A DNA stretch of 9,942 nucleotides from JAXHTH01 sp034211115 (lineage in GTDB: Bacteria; Planctomycetota; Phycisphaerae; Phycisphaerales; SM1A02). Below the pieces are notes generated by a model that worked only from the letters and a program-made list of their open reading frames with translations, was not told where the DNA came from and searched no databases. Position 1 is the stretch's first letter; each line of letters starts with the position of its first letter. The translations under genes were made by a program, and so were the position numbers. The stretch lies in assembly GCA_034211115.1 (NCBI GenBank), contig JAXHTH010000281.1, forward strand, positions 1 to 9,942. The letters run 5' to 3'. Positions 1-6,270 of this stretch are shown here, piece after piece.

Positions 1-1
1 C

Positions 2-64
2 AGGGCGATGGATGCGCAACAGACTCCGGGGCTCTCCGAGACCGTGACGGTGGTCGGCGGCTAG
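2..64 (+). CDS. C-terminal end of an upstream gene (partial)
   Basis: An open frame enters from the left edge and stops at TAG 62-64. It encodes about 20 residues ending in TPGLSETVTVVGG. GC-ending codons and a stop about 50 bases before the nitroreductase start make it a plausible C-terminal tail of a same-strand gene. The fragment is too short to assign a family or function. Chance open frame is the alternative, since stops are rare in DNA this GC-rich. Confidence 0.35.
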   Translation, partial: RAMDAQQTPGLSETVTVVGG

Positions 65-113
65 GATACGCTTCGATTCTCGCCGCACCGCCCGCCTCTC
101 ACGGAGCCGAATG

Positions 114-725
114 ATGGAACTGATGGATGTCATCCGCCGCCGCCGTTCGATTCGCGCCTTCAGGAACGATCCCATCCCCGACGATGTGCTGGGGGAGATC
201 CTCGAGGCCGGCCGCGTGGGGCCGACCGCGATGAACGTGCAGGATTGCCGGTTCGGCATCATCACCGATGCGGATGTGAAGGCGAAGCTCGTCGAGGTGA
301 GCGGCGGGCAGGAGTGGATCACCACCGCCCCCGTCATCATCGCGCTCTGCCGCGTGCTCGCCGCCGACATCAAAACGCTGCCCGATGATGACATCAACGT
401 CCTCGTCTGGCAGGCGCGCTACGGCCGCGCGGCGATCGACCACCTCAACGCCCTGGAGGATCGTCGCGTCGCGCGCATGCTGTTGGACTGGCGCGACACG
501 GCGTACGTCGGCCAGCAGATGGTCCTCGCCGCGGAGAACTTCGGCATCGCCTCCTGCTGGATCGGCCTCATCGACACCCCGAAGGCGGATGCCGTCCTCG
601 GCCTGCCCGAGGACGTCGTCTGCGACATGCTCCTCCCGCTGGGCTACCCCGCCGAAGAACCGGAAGCCATCGAGCGCAAGACGATCGAGGAGATCACGTT
701 CCGTAACAGGTGGGGCGAGTCGTGA
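114..725 (+). CDS. Nitroreductase family protein (FMN-dependent oxidoreductase)
   Basis: This 203-residue protein fits the nitroreductase/FMN-reductase fold, whose members bind FMN and use NAD(P)H to reduce nitro compounds, quinones or similar acceptors in the cytoplasm. Seen: an N-terminal RRRRSIRAF motif (residues 8-16), where family members contact the FMN phosphate; VGPTAMNVQDCRF (35-47), matching the usual GxSxxNxQPWxF segment; the helix with QQMVLAAENFGIASCWIG (134-151); and the C-terminal LLPLGYPAEEP (173-183). Length is normal for the family. Start: ATG codons lie at 111 and 114. GGAG at 103-106 is 7 bases from the second and only 4 from the first, so 114 is preferred. The gene converges on the pyruvate-kinase-like gene 33 bases downstream, with no convincing terminator between them. 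The true substrate cannot be told from sequence; family assignment is firm. Confidence 0.9.
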   Translation: MELMDVIRRRRSIRAFRNDPIPDDVLGEILEAGRVGPTAMNVQDCRFGIITDADVKAKLVEVSGGQEWITTAPVIIALCRVLAADIKTLPDDDINVLVWQARYGRAAIDHLNALEDRRVARMLLDWRDTAYVGQQMVLAAENFGIASCWIGLIDTPKADAVLGLPEDVVCDMLLPLGYPAEEPEAIERKTIEEITFRNRWGES

Positions 726-758
726 TCGGCTCTTCGCCGCCGCGCCGACCGGGCCCTC

Positions 759-2618
759 TCAGGTGAGCTGCGACACGCTGAGCTTGCGGAGCATGGCGCG
801 CTTCTTCTGCTGGTGATCCTCCATCCGCTCGAGGACACCGCTGAGGAAGCGAACGGCCTGGGTGATGTAGGGGCCCTTGTTGAGCATGACGCACTCGGCC
901 CGGCCGCTCATGGCCGCGTCGGTGACCTCCGCCCGCGAGGGCGCGCCCTTCTTGGCGAGACTCTCCAGCACCTGGGTGGCCCAGATGACGGGCACGTGCG
1001 CCGCCTCGCACAACCAGAGGATCTCCTCCTGCACTTCGGCGAGGCGCTCGAAGCCGATCTCGACCGCGAGGTCGCCCCGCGCGACCATCACTCCCGCCGG
1101 CGGCGAGCGCAGCGCGGCCAGCAGCAGGCGCGGCAGGTTCTCGAACCCCGCGCGGGTTTCGATCTTGAGCACGACGCCCAGCTTCTCCCCGCCGCGCTTG
1201 TGCAGTTCGTCTTCCAGGGCCAGCACGTCCTCGGCCCGGCGGACGAAGGAGAGACTCACCAGATCCGCGTGCCGCACGGCGAAGTCCAGATCCTCCAGGT
1301 CCTTTCCGGTCACCGAGGGCATCGTCAGCTTCGAATCGGGCAGGTTGAGGCCTTTTCCCGCGGCGAGCTTGGAGCCGCGCGGGTTGGCGTGGGTGATGCG
1401 CACGGTGATGGAATCAGCATCGCGCTCGATGATTTCGCCGCCGATCTTGCCGTCGTCGAACCAGATGCACTCGCCGACCTTCGGCTCGGCGAAGGCGCCG
1501 CCGATGCAGCAGGGCAGATGGGCCGGCCGCAGGAGCGTGCCGTCGGTGTCGCGCCGCGCCGGCTTCCCCGGCGCCTCCTCGCGCACGAGCACCAGCGCAT
1601 CGCCGGGCAGGACGCGCAGCGGCTCGGGCTGAATCGGCAGCTTGCCCACCCGGCCCTTGAGGTTCTTGCGCCCCCAGCGCTTCAGGCGCAGCGGCGTGTG
1701 GCTGACGATGTAGGCGGTCTTCATGATCTCCGCCACGCAACCCGTGTTGTCGCGGGTGACGATGCGCATCTCGCGCTTGTTGCCGCGCGCATCCTTGAAG
1801 CGGACGAGATCGCCCGGAAAGGCGCCGCGGATAAGATGCTCATCCACGGGCAGCGAAGCGCTGACATCGAACGTGGGGGCGTGCATGTCCTCGCTCGGCG
1901 TGAGCCACAGCATCGCCGGATGAATCACCTCGCCCAGCACATCGCGCTGCGGACGCGGGCGCACCACGCGCCGCGCGCCGGCGATGGAGCCGGTGCGGAG
2001 CTTGGGGCCGGCGAGATCGAACATGACCCGGCACGCCCTGCCCGTCGCCTCGCGCGCCCGGTGAAGGTTCTCGATCATGCCTTCCCATTGCGCCGGACCG
2101 TCGTGCGCGCCGTTGATGCGCATCACGTCCATGCCGGATTCGAGCAGTTCGCGGACGAGCTTCTCATCCGTCGCGGCCGCGGCGGGCATGGTGACCATGA
2201 TCCGCCCCGCGCGGTCGGCGGGCGAGGGGCCGAGCAGCGCCTCGGCGTGCGCGGCGAGGCGCGCCGGGCCGGTCTGGCAATCCGCCGGCGCCTGAATCGC
2301 GTCCTTCTGCGCCGGCGTGGGCTGATCGGCCAGATGACACAACGCCGCGAGCACCGCGTCCAGTGCGGAGAGCGTGTGCGATTCGAGCCGACCCATCGAC
2401 GACAGCCCCAGCGCGGCGAGATCGCGCTGAAGGTCGCGCACATCGTGGGCGCGCAGGCTGAGATAGTGCAGCAGGTTCCGCGCGCCCGCGCGATACTCGG
2501 GATGAACGAGATCGATCTCCGACTGCAGCCCGCGCTCGTGGGCCAGCGCCGCGTCGCGCATGTCCGAGATGGTGTCGATGAGGCGCTGCAGGGCCTCGTG
2601 CGTGAAGCGCTCGGTCAT
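759..2618 (-). CDS. Atypical pyruvate kinase family protein lacking the C-terminal regulatory domain
   Basis: A 619-residue protein with pyruvate kinase active-site motifs (PEP + ADP to pyruvate + ATP). Seen: R167-x-N169-xx-H172 (usual RxNxSHG, with Ala for Ser), DLAGPKLRTG 201-210, KIET 485-488 with catalytic Lys485 and metal ligand Glu487, MVARGDLAVEI 511-521 with Asp516, ATQVLES 547-553 and the SRAEV helix 561-565. Departures: a predicted helical N-terminal region (1-135) before the barrel; about 215 residues between the two barrel halves, where the B domain is normally about 100; MLNKGPYI (578-585) instead of the canonical MLSGETA; and an end about 40 residues later, so the allosteric C-domain is absent. 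The ATG at 2618 has GAGGAG 7 bases upstream. The frame stays open to a GTG at 2894, but those 92 codons look non-coding. Family is firm; actual pyruvate kinase activity is inferred, not shown. Confidence 0.85.
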   Translation of the reverse strand: MTERFTHEALQRLIDTISDMRDAALAHERGLQSEIDLVHPEYRAGARNLLHYLSLRAHDVRDLQRDLAALGLSSMGRLESHTLSALDAVLAALCHLADQPTPAQKDAIQAPADCQTGPARLAAHAEALLGPSPADRAGRIMVTMPAAAATDEKLVRELLESGMDVMRINGAHDGPAQWEGMIENLHRAREATGRACRVMFDLAGPKLRTGSIAGARRVVRPRPQRDVLGEVIHPAMLWLTPSEDMHAPTFDVSASLPVDEHLIRGAFPGDLVRFKDARGNKREMRIVTRDNTGCVAEIMKTAYIVSHTPLRLKRWGRKNLKGRVGKLPIQPEPLRVLPGDALVLVREEAPGKPARRDTDGTLLRPAHLPCCIGGAFAEPKVGECIWFDDGKIGGEIIERDADSITVRITHANPRGSKLAAGKGLNLPDSKLTMPSVTGKDLEDLDFAVRHADLVSLSFVRRAEDVLALEDELHKRGGEKLGVVLKIETRAGFENLPRLLLAALRSPPAGVMVARGDLAVEIGFERLAEVQEEILWLCEAAHVPVIWATQVLESLAKKGAPSRAEVTDAAMSGRAECVMLNKGPYITQAVRFLSGVLERMEDHQQKKRAMLRKLSVSQLT

Positions 2619-2643
2619 CGCCGTTCTCCTCGTCCCCCACTCC

Positions 2644-2673
2644 GGGGGCCCGGGGGCTGCCGGGGGCCGGGGG
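2644..2673 (+). other. Strong G-quadruplex motif in the pyruvate-kinase-like leader
   Basis: Four runs of exactly five G (2644-2648, 2652-2656, 2662-2666, 2669-2673) are separated by loops of 3, 5 and 2 bases. Further G runs follow at 2679-2681, 2700-2704 and 2707-2710. This satisfies the standard G-quadruplex pattern. The G-rich strand is the template for the minus-strand kinase-like gene, whose start is at 2618, so its mRNA leader would be C-rich and any quadruplex would form in the DNA ahead of RNA polymerase. The motif is seen directly; a regulatory effect is only inferred. Confidence 0.6.
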
Positions 2674-2906
2674 CCGCAGGGTCCGTCGATCGGGAATCCG
2701 GGGGCCGGGGTAAGAACGATAATCCCGCCACGCCGGCTCGGCCATACGGGCAGATCGGTTGTTTCAGTGTCGATCAGGCGGCGCGGGAGCTTCGCGGCGG
2801 AAAGAAAGCGAACATCCGCCGAACGGGTCGTCGAAGGTCGGCGCGGGACGCGGGACACGGAACAGAGCCCGCCTCGGCGCTCGTAGCGCGCCACGTCGGC
2901 GCCTCA

Positions 2907-3002
2907 TCAGCGGCCCGTCCGCTGTCGCGTGATGTCGTCGAAGACGTTGTCGAAGTACGCCTGATCCCAGATCCACTTGACGATCCGCACTCGGCCCACC
3001 AC
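2907..3002 (-). CDS. Possible small protein or gene remnant (31 residues)
   Basis: The minus-strand frame is open from just after TAG at 3029-3027 to TGA at 2909-2907. Its core reads KWIWDQAYFDNVFDDI, rich in aromatic and acidic residues and with nearly all third positions G or C. This is unlike the Arg/Ala/Pro-rich shadow frames typical of this DNA. Possible starts are GTG at 3002, 2999 or 2990, none with a good ribosome binding site. I do not recognise the peptide. It could be a real small protein, the tail of a degraded gene, or chance. Confidence 0.3.
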   Translation of the reverse strand: MVGRVRIVKWIWDQAYFDNVFDDITRQRTGR

Positions 3003-3048
3003 GTGGGGCGTGCGGCGGACGCCGGTCTACGCTGCCATTCGCGCCGCT

Positions 3049-3125
3049 CGCGGAGCCGGGCACTGTGCGCCCGGTCCGGACTCAGAGAGTCCGGCTCAAT
3101 GCCGCTCGCAGCGCCCGGCTCCGCG
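3049..3125. repeat. Nested inverted repeat downstream of msrA
   Basis: A perfect 13-base inverted pair (3049-3061 with 3113-3125) encloses a second perfect 8-base hairpin (3076-3083 with 3087-3094, 3-base loop AGA). A 9-base direct repeat GCCGCTCGC occurs at 3043-3051 and 3101-3109. The element starts about 33 bases after the msrA stop, so it could stabilise the mRNA 3' end or act as a processing or termination site. No U-tract follows either stem on the msrA strand, so it is not a classical intrinsic terminator. Confidence 0.55.
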
Positions 3126-3157
3126 GACTCAACGTGGGCGCCCCGACGGCTCGCGCA

Positions 3158-3931
3158 TCAATCCTGCCCCTGCTTCTCCTTCACCGCCTCGCCGAAGAGC
3201 TTACGGACCTTTTCGACCTTGGGCAGGGCGTTGAAGCGGACGTAGGGCTGGTTCGGGTTGCGGTCGACGTAGTCCTGGTGGTACGACTCGGCCGGGTAGA
3301 AGGCATCGAGCGGCTCGAGCGTCGTCGCGATCTCGCGATCGAAGGCGCCGGAGGCGTCGAGCTGCTCGATGTACGCCTGGGCGACTTCCTTCTCGGCCTC
3401 GTCGGCGTAGAAGACCGCGGAGCGATACTGACGGCCGACATCGGGGCCCTGGCGATTGAGCTGCGTCGGGTCGTGCGTGGCGAAGAAGACGTGCAGCAGC
3501 GTGCCGAACGTGATCGTCGACGGGTCGTAGGTGATGCGGATGGCCTCGGCATGACCGGATCGGCCGGAGGCGACGGTTCGATAGTCGGCGGTCGCCTCAT
3601 CGCCGCCGGCGTAGCCGGAGACGACATCCTGCACGCCGTCCAGTTCCTGGAAGACGGCCTCGGTGCACCAGAAGCACCCGCCGGCGAAGACGGCGTTGCG
3701 CGTGGCGGGCTGTTCGCCGTCGGCGGAGGCCAGAGGCAGATCACGCGCCGGGGCGGGAATGGCATCGAGCACGTCGTACTCCTTCTTCTCGGTCGAAGCG
3801 GCGGCGGTCGTCGAAGCGGATGAGCCGCTTTCATCGGCCGGGGCGCGACTGCACGCGACGCCTCCCACGATGAGCGGCAGGCACGCGATGAAAACCCGGA
3901 CGGGAACGTTATGAACGCCAATGCGGATCAT
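3158..3931 (-). CDS. msrA: Peptide-methionine (S)-S-oxide reductase MsrA, probably exported lipoprotein
   Basis: MsrA reduces the S-epimer of methionine sulfoxide in oxidised proteins, using an active-site Cys regenerated by thiols. Seen in 257 residues: GGCFWC at 84-89 (catalytic Cys86, second Cys89), SGYAGG 105-110, YRTVASGRSGHAEAIRITYDP 117-137, DPTQLNRQGPDVGRQYRS 154-171 and YHQDY 217-221. No C-terminal Cys is present. The N-terminus is hydrophobic (residues 11-26), ends GGVAC with Cys27, then has a Ser/Thr/Ala linker to residue 50. This looks like a lipoprotein signal, though Gly at -3 is not ideal. Start is uncertain: ATG 3931 has no ribosome binding site and is preceded by a pyrimidine-rich tract. 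An in-frame ATG at 4006 would add 25 residues containing LLGC, a good lipobox. It lies 100 bases after thiC and may share its transcript. Family is certain. Confidence 0.9.
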   Translation of the reverse strand: MIRIGVHNVPVRVFIACLPLIVGGVACSRAPADESGSSASTTAAASTEKKEYDVLDAIPAPARDLPLASADGEQPATRNAVFAGGCFWCTEAVFQELDGVQDVVSGYAGGDEATADYRTVASGRSGHAEAIRITYDPSTITFGTLLHVFFATHDPTQLNRQGPDVGRQYRSAVFYADEAEKEVAQAYIEQLDASGAFDREIATTLEPLDAFYPAESYHQDYVDRNPNQPYVRFNALPKVEKVRKLFGEAVKEKQGQD

Positions 3932-4031
3932 GGTTTGAGAGCAGCCGAGGAGGAGAAAAGGAGAGCAGGAGAATGAACACGGGGGCAGCGGACAGCTCGC
4001 CCGCATCCTGCAAACGCGACCGAGGCCGCCT

Positions 4032-5993
4032 CTATTCCAGGCGCTGCTGCTGGAGTCGCCTCGCCTCCCCGGGATCGGGGACGTAATCGCTGTGGCAGGC
4101 GGGCCTGGAGGCCGAGTGGTCGTCCTCGGCACCCGGGCTCGAGGACGAGCCGGCTTGCTCACCCGCCTGATCTCTCTGTCTCTTCGTCTCTTCGTCTCCT
4201 CCCTCCTCCATCGCCTCCTTCGTCTTCGAGGCGAGCCGATGGATTTCCTCGGGCGAGAGGACGCCGCGTTCCTGAAGGATGCGTCTCTGCTCGACGGTCA
4301 GGGCGGCGCTGACCTTCGGATCATCTGCCGCGTAAGTCTCGTCCTTGCCGCTGGCGAAGGCCTGGATCTCCTTGCTGATGCGCACGGCGCACCAGTCGTG
4401 GCCGCACATGGCGCAGAAATCGGTGTCGACATCGAGGTCTTCATCGTGCAGCGCACGGGCGGTGTCGGAGTCGAAGGCCAGCTCGAAGTGCTTGTCCCAG
4501 TTGAGGGCCGCGCGGGCGCGGGTGAGGTTGTCGTCCCAGTCCCGCGTGCCGGGCAGTCCCAGGGCGACGTCGGCGGCGTGGGCGGCGATCTTGTACGCGA
4601 TGCAGCCCTGCTTCACGTCCTCGCGCTTGGGAAGCCCCAGATGCTCCTTGGGCGTGACATAACATAACATCGAGGCGCCGTGATAGGCCGCCGCGGTCGC
4701 GCCGATCGAGCTTGTAATGTGATCATAACCCGGAAAGACATCGGTCACGAGCGGGCCGAGCACGTAGAACGGCGCGCCGTGGCAGAGGCGTCGCTCGATC
4801 TTCATGTTATATTCGATCTGGTCGAAGGGGATGTGTCCGGGCCCCTCGATCATGACCTGCACGCCCCGGGCCCAGGCGCGTTCGGTGAGCTCGCCGAGCG
4901 TCTCGAGCTCGCGGAGCTGGGCCTCGTCGGTGGCGTCGGCGAGCCCGCCGGGCCGGAGGCCGTCGCCGATCGAGAAGGCGACATCGTATTCACGCAGGAT
5001 GTCGCAGATCTCATCCCACAGCTCGTAGAGCGGGTTCTGCCGGTCGTGATGCAGCATCCACTTCGCGAGCAGCGACCCGCCGCGGGAGACGATGCCGATG
5101 AGGCGATCCTTGACGAACGGCAGATGCTCGCGCAGCACGCCGGCGTGCACGGTCACGAAATCGACCCCCTGCCGCGCCTGCTTTTCGATCTCCTCGAGAA
5201 TCATCTCCTCGGTCAGGTCCTCGATCTTGCGGCCGATGATCATCGAGTAGATCGGCACGGTTCCGATGGGGACGGTGGACGCGCGGATGATCGCCTCGCG
5301 GCACTGATCGAGGTTCCCGCCGGTCGACAAATCCATCGCTGCGTCCGCGCCGAAGTGCACGGCCCACTTCAGTTTGTCGATTTCCTCCTTCGTATCCGAG
5401 GACACCGGCGAAGCGCCGAGGTTGGCGTTGATCTTCGTGTGCGCAGCGCGGCCGACGGCGAGCGGATCGAGCTGGTAGGAAAGATGCACGCGATTGGCGA
5501 GGATGATCATCCTTCCCGAGGCGACCTCGTCGCGCACCTGCTCGGGCGTGAGATGCCCCTCGCGGTCGGCGATGCGCTGCATCTGAGGCGTGATCTCGCC
5601 CAGGCGCGCGTGCTCGAGCTGCGTCACCGCGGTAAAGCCCGCCGGCGCTTCGAAGCGGCGCGGCGGGAGCGGGATGAACGGCGCGTTGGGCGAGGGCTCG
5701 ACGCGGATCGTGTGCCGCAGGCGCTGCCGCCGCTCATCAACTTCCACGGGCGTCCAGTCGGGCGGCATGAAATCCCAGGCGGTAGAGGCCGAGGGCATGG
5801 GCATGCCGGGCGTGTCCGGCGAGGCGTACATGTACGGCCCGCCGATGTCCGGCCTCAGGGCGAAGGATGCCGGGGCCGTGCCCGCCTCGTCGGATGAGGG
5901 GTTGTTCGCCCCGTGATAGGGCGGGTCGTAGAAGAACGGCTGGCGCACGCCGGGGCGCCGGCCGGCGTCGTTGCTGTGTCGCGCTTTGGTCAT
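4032..5993 (-). CDS. thiC: Phosphomethylpyrimidine synthase ThiC
   Basis: ThiC is the radical-SAM enzyme that rearranges aminoimidazole ribotide into hydroxymethylpyrimidine phosphate for thiamine synthesis, in the cytoplasm. Seen in 653 residues: ThiC-specific segments NLGASPVSS 191-199, VHFGADAAMDLSTGG 212-226, TVHAGV 281-286, SIGDGLRPGG 341-350 and MIEGPGHIPF 381-390, and the 4Fe-4S cluster motif CAMCGHDWC at 527-535 (Cys527, 530, 535) near the C-terminus, as usual for ThiC. The N-terminal part carries a proline-rich stretch (residues 30-85). After residue 590 there is a tail of about 60 residues, acidic, charged and Ser-rich, that I do not recognise. ATG 5993 has GGAGG 8 bases upstream; an upstream in-frame ATG at 6041 lies between the terminator and this site and is less likely. 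Control is by the TPP riboswitch and terminator just upstream. Identity is certain. Confidence 0.97.
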   Translation of the reverse strand: MTKARHSNDAGRRPGVRQPFFYDPPYHGANNPSSDEAGTAPASFALRPDIGGPYMYASPDTPGMPMPSASTAWDFMPPDWTPVEVDERRQRLRHTIRVEPSPNAPFIPLPPRRFEAPAGFTAVTQLEHARLGEITPQMQRIADREGHLTPEQVRDEVASGRMIILANRVHLSYQLDPLAVGRAAHTKINANLGASPVSSDTKEEIDKLKWAVHFGADAAMDLSTGGNLDQCREAIIRASTVPIGTVPIYSMIIGRKIEDLTEEMILEEIEKQARQGVDFVTVHAGVLREHLPFVKDRLIGIVSRGGSLLAKWMLHHDRQNPLYELWDEICDILREYDVAFSIGDGLRPGGLADATDEAQLRELETLGELTERAWARGVQVMIEGPGHIPFDQIEYNMKIERRLCHGAPFYVLGPLVTDVFPGYDHITSSIGATAAAYHGASMLCYVTPKEHLGLPKREDVKQGCIAYKIAAHAADVALGLPGTRDWDDNLTRARAALNWDKHFELAFDSDTARALHDEDLDVDTDFCAMCGHDWCAVRISKEIQAFASGKDETYAADDPKVSAALTVEQRRILQERGVLSPEEIHRLASKTKEAMEEGGDEETKRQRDQAGEQAGSSSSPGAEDDHSASRPACHSDYVPDPGEARRLQQQRLE

Positions 5994-6055
5994 GGGCGAA
6001 TCCTCCGAGGTGGTCGGAATCGCCCGGCGGGGAGAGATCATCTGCGGCGGAACGG

Positions 6056-6079
6056 AAAACCGGGCTCGATTCAGCCCGG
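6056..6079 (-). terminator. Intrinsic terminator of the TPP riboswitch (expression platform)
   Basis: On the thiC strand a perfect 7-base stem (6079-6073 with 6066-6060, sequence CCGGGCT/AGCCCGG) closes a 6-base loop and is followed by TTTT (6059-6056). It lies 15 bases after the riboswitch and about 60 bases before the thiC start. That placement fits premature termination when TPP is bound. The U-run is short, so termination efficiency is uncertain. I did not resolve the antiterminator pairing. Confidence 0.75.
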
Positions 6080-6093
6080 CTCGCGCGGCAGGT

Positions 6094-6185
6094 TTCGCTT
6101 CCCTACGCCGGTGCGAACCGGATCAGGTTCCACGGGTGCGTCTCAGCGATCCGCCGCGACAGCGACGGATCGCGCCCCGAGCGAA
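6094..6185 (-). promoter_or_regulatory. TPP riboswitch (THI element) controlling thiC
   Basis: This 92-base element on the thiC strand has the conserved landmarks of the thiamine pyrophosphate aptamer. Closing stem P1 is TTCGCT (6185-6180) with AGCGAA (6099-6094). CTGAGA lies at 6146-6141, ACCC follows, then GAACCTGATC at 6130-6121 and GTAGGGAA at 6106-6099. An extra hairpin with arms GATCCG and CGGATC forms the variable P3 arm. Position directly ahead of a terminator and thiC fits TPP-triggered shut-off. The match to the known family is strong; ligand response is inferred from it. Confidence 0.95.
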
Positions 6186-6191
6186 CGGGGC

Positions 6192-6223
6192 ACTCTAGCC
6201 GCGTTCGGCGCGGCAGACCACAA
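6192..6223 (-). promoter_or_regulatory. Candidate thiC promoter
   Basis: A TAGAGT (6197-6192) resembles a -10 box and would place the transcript start near 6185, exactly at the 5' end of riboswitch stem P1. Possible -35 boxes are TGGTCT (6220-6215, 17-base spacing) or TTGTGG (6223-6218, 20-base spacing); both are weak. A 6-base hairpin (6199-6215) lies between the boxes. The position is what supports this call, not the strength of the match. Confidence 0.3.
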
Positions 6224-6270
6224 AGCCCGCCTCCCGGCCGCGCCCGCCGTTCGGCCCCTGCTCGGGTGGC

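Larger units (their letters stand above)
2619..3157. other. 540-base intergenic region between msrA and the pyruvate-kinase-like gene
   Basis: No long convincing gene lies here. From the msrA side it holds a nested inverted repeat (3125-3049), a short minus-strand frame with coding-like codon use (3026-2907), a small hairpin with arms GCGCT and AGCGC (2877-2889), and a G-run cluster (2644-2710) just upstream of the pyruvate-kinase-like start. No clear sigma-70 promoter could be picked, although the kinase-like gene probably has its own promoter given the distance from msrA. Nothing resembling a tRNA or a known riboswitch was seen. Confidence 0.6.

Noticed and set aside
726..748. Possible bidirectional terminator between the convergent nitroreductase and pyruvate-kinase-like genes
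   Set aside because: Only a 5-base stem (TCGGC/GCCGA) with a 13-base loop and no T-run on either side; too weak to call.
2619..2894. 92-codon N-terminal extension of the pyruvate-kinase-like protein from a GTG at 2894
   Set aside because: The residues are Arg/Pro-rich and cross the G-run region, whereas ATG 2618 has a well-placed GAGGAG site.
813..3245. Very long plus-strand open frame (810 residues) opposite the pyruvate-kinase-like gene
   Set aside because: Its product is rich in Arg/Ala/His/Asp with no domain, and it mirrors a recognisable gene on the other strand. GC-rich codon use keeps the antisense frame free of stops.
3973..4086. Plus-strand small frame with AGGAGA directly before an ATG
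   Set aside because: The purine-rich stretch is the complement of the msrA upstream pyrimidine tract, the spacing is only about 2 bases, and the frame runs antisense into the thiC end with poor coding character.
4680..5897. Plus-strand open frame (405 residues) opposite thiC
   Set aside because: It lies wholly within thiC, whose identity is certain; its composition is typical of an antisense frame.
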